A model generated the notes under the pieces. That model made no database searches, was not told the DNA's origin, and worked only from the letters and a program-made list of their open reading frames with translations. From Lethocerus indicus (Eukaryota > Arthropoda > Insecta > Hemiptera > Belostomatidae): a stretch of DNA of 64,000 nucleotides. Position 1 is the stretch's first letter. Each line of letters begins with the position of its first letter. This document shows, piece after piece, positions 61,801 through 64,000 of this stretch. Location of the stretch: the NCBI GenBank assembly GCA_019843655.1, contig JACDQD010000001.1, positions 47,116,443-47,180,442 of the forward strand, given 5' to 3'. The position numbers and the translations under genes were made by a program.

Positions 61801-64000
61801 CGGGATAATTATACTAGATCTGCCATACAGCCCCCTAAATAAGGTGATTTTACCGATAAGAACATTTGCGGGGATTTATGAAATTTTTGTAATTTCTATA
61901 ATTTCACAGCTCAGCTATTCATATATCGTTAACTAGTAGTAGGGTTTTTAAAAAGATTAAATATTCTGCTCAGTCTGAAGATCAAAGCATCCACTGCTGT
62001 CTGCACAATTTTAGATACCAGGATATTTTCCGACACAAAGAAGAAATTAATGATTAAAAGCGCGATGGGAACACAATATTCCCAACAAATACTGCCCATA
62101 CATGGGGCGAATGGACGAAAAAAAAATGTTGAGCGAACGAATATTTGCCATTTCCGTGCCCCACGGGGACAATTGGGGACACTGGTGTCCTTCATAAATA
62201 AGAAACAAAATGTTAATATTTGCAGAGCCTGAATACAAGACAGTGCAAGCCCGGGGAAGCGAGTGAGCAGAGTAAGCTCTGACATCCTGTTGGTATAGCT
62301 AAGTCGAAGGCGCCAGTTCTCTTTCCCATTGTTCAGCAGAGCCGGAATCAAATTGGGCTTTTTATATTTTCGCTCGGGTCAGCCGGATCGCTCGGTCCCT
62401 CTCCTCCCTCCACAGTCTCAATACAGTCTCGTGAAATGGGACATTATTAATTCTATTTCGAACAGACGGCGACTGGTTACTTACTGGAAAGTGTACACTT
62501 TTATACTATACCTAAAATAAAGCCACCCATTTAGGTATTGACAATGGCGATATGCCAGACCGACCAAAACAAGTGGACCAAAAACACGAGTAAATCTTTT
62601 TTGATAGTATTTTCTTATAGCTCGTCTTTCATTATTTTATACTGAAGCTTTAATACAGAAATCTATCAATGTTTTTTGTTTAATGCGAGTGAAGCATTTA
62701 GTTTCATAATCAAACCACCGACCGATTCAACTCGATATCGGACATCGAAAAGGGGCGTTACTAAGGGATAGGGATAATTGGAACTGTTTTGATCATGTGA
62801 TCATATTATTGGAGAACTGATCCTTTCCTGCCAACCTTGTGCAGCTACTGCTACTCGAAGAGGCCGCGGAAACGTTTCTTATTTTCGAAGAAAGCGGGAG
62901 TATATTAGCGATTCAAATTTGTCAAGTATTAAAGTTGACGACTCAAAATAAAAAATACCAATAAAATTTGTTTCCGACACATTGACAAGAATACAAGACA
63001 GATGCCTATTCAGGATTAATAGGGGACGGCGAATAAGTAATTATACAATTGCAAAAGTTGCCCACCAATAAATATTAATAAAAATAATTATAATTTTAAA
63101 ATTAATAATCCGATGGCTTACAAAAACCTTCGGCCTCCCCATTTATGCCTAAGGCATGTAGTGATAAGAAAAGCAATTTCGGACAAGGGGCATTGTTAAA
63201 TATGATTTTATTTATTTTTCCCAGTTAATATTAATGACGAGGTTTAATCTCTGTCAGTTCAGCATTTTAACCGACTAAGCACATATGCGACAAGCAGTGT
63301 TTAATATTACCGTTTTCCTTTAGAAAAAATGGCTTTAACAGTGCCTTCTGTGCTTGTTTTAAACCCGTTTTGAAACATACGGCTTGAAATAGTGTCGATT
63401 GATTGGCCGGAAATTTGTTTTTCGGGTCTCTCGGTCAGTGTTTCAGAACGGGACAAAAGCAATGAATCGGAACCTAGACATACACGCCTTTCCACCACGA
63501 GACAGGTCCATAAATGGTGAACGGAATGCGGCCTTGCATGTCCGTCTTCACGACGCTCAAAACTACAACTACAACTGGTTTCGGTTTACCTGCGGTTCTT
63601 CGTATTAGTGAAAATTGGCGGACATTTGATTATCCCTAACATATCGCATGAAAATAAGATATTAGAATTCGGGATTCTGAATTATGAAGGACCAGGTTTG
63701 TTTCTGTTGAGTAATGAAATGATAAGAAAACGTGTTTTATGTATGCTAGTGAATTCCCCCAAAAAATATCTCAAATCTTTCAGGCTTAAATTTAATACTA
63801 AATTTTCCTGTTATAAGTTTAATAACAAATTCTTGGAAATCTAGTACATATAAAAATATCAGATGAACGCTATAGTGAGTAATCTACATTTTGCAAATAT
63901 AGCATTTCTAAGAAAAGTTCATACCCCGAAATGAACCCCGTCCGGCAATTTCCACCCTGTGGATCTGCCTGAAAAACAACTTTTGGAAAAATATCCAAAA
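58860..64000. other. Stretch without recognised features
   Basis: No repeat copy from families A-C, no exon and no microsatellite longer than 20 nt was seen. The largest frame, minus strand 61929-62351, opens with TTG; its first ATG is at 62285 (118 codons). It has hydrophobic stretches and no recognised domain. Confidence 0.45.

Noticed and set aside
61929..62351. 140-codon minus-strand frame
   Set aside because: It opens with TTG, has no recognised domain, and frames on the other strand cover the same interval; could be a decayed element but nothing supports it.

Overview
The window reads as nuclear DNA from an insect (arthropod at minimum). It is AT-rich with CpG not visibly depleted, has no operons and almost no long open frames, carries many long (TA)n, (GA)n and (CA)n microsatellites and several families of dispersed short repeats. 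An order cannot be fixed from sequence alone; undepleted CpG would suit Hymenoptera, Coleoptera or Diptera.

The only gene I can support is on the minus strand: two internal coding exons of the ARID3-family transcription factor Retained/Dead ringer (retn/dri). The upstream exon (31474-31617) encodes an acidic N-terminal segment. The downstream exon (26091-26348) encodes a Gly/Pro/Ser-rich linker and then the first residues of the extended ARID domain, WSFEEQFKQVRQ. Both have consensus acceptors, both are in phase 0, and they join without a frame change. The rest of the ARID domain, the C-terminal REKLES part, the first exon and the promoter were not found, so the gene has very long introns: at least 26 kb after the ARID exon and probably more than 32 kb before the N-terminal exon.

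Layout. 1-26090: retn intron 3' of the ARID exon, with several repeat copies, eight microsatellites, a four-hairpin cluster at 11.14-11.23 kb and a GC-rich promoter-like block at 21.5-21.9 kb. 26091-31617: two exons and a 5.1 kb intron holding a paired hairpin (27.5 kb), an internally duplicated block (28.4-28.95 kb) and two (TA)n runs. 31618-32365: a degenerate tandem triplication that includes the intron's own 3' splice-site region. 32366-64000: upstream intron or 5' flank, mostly repeats, microsatellites and unassigned sequence.

Three dispersed repeat families (A, B, C) were defined by comparing the window with itself. A looks like a short retroposon with a conserved 3' hairpin and an AATAAATAAAAAAAG tail. 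Two tRNA-like T-arms suggest SINE remnants. The most interesting points are the tandem GT/GC donors in the ARID exon (Q versus QVRQ), the duplicated splice acceptor, and the clusters of perfect hairpins. I saw no clear new biological system; the hairpin cluster and the repeat families are the best leads for something undescribed.
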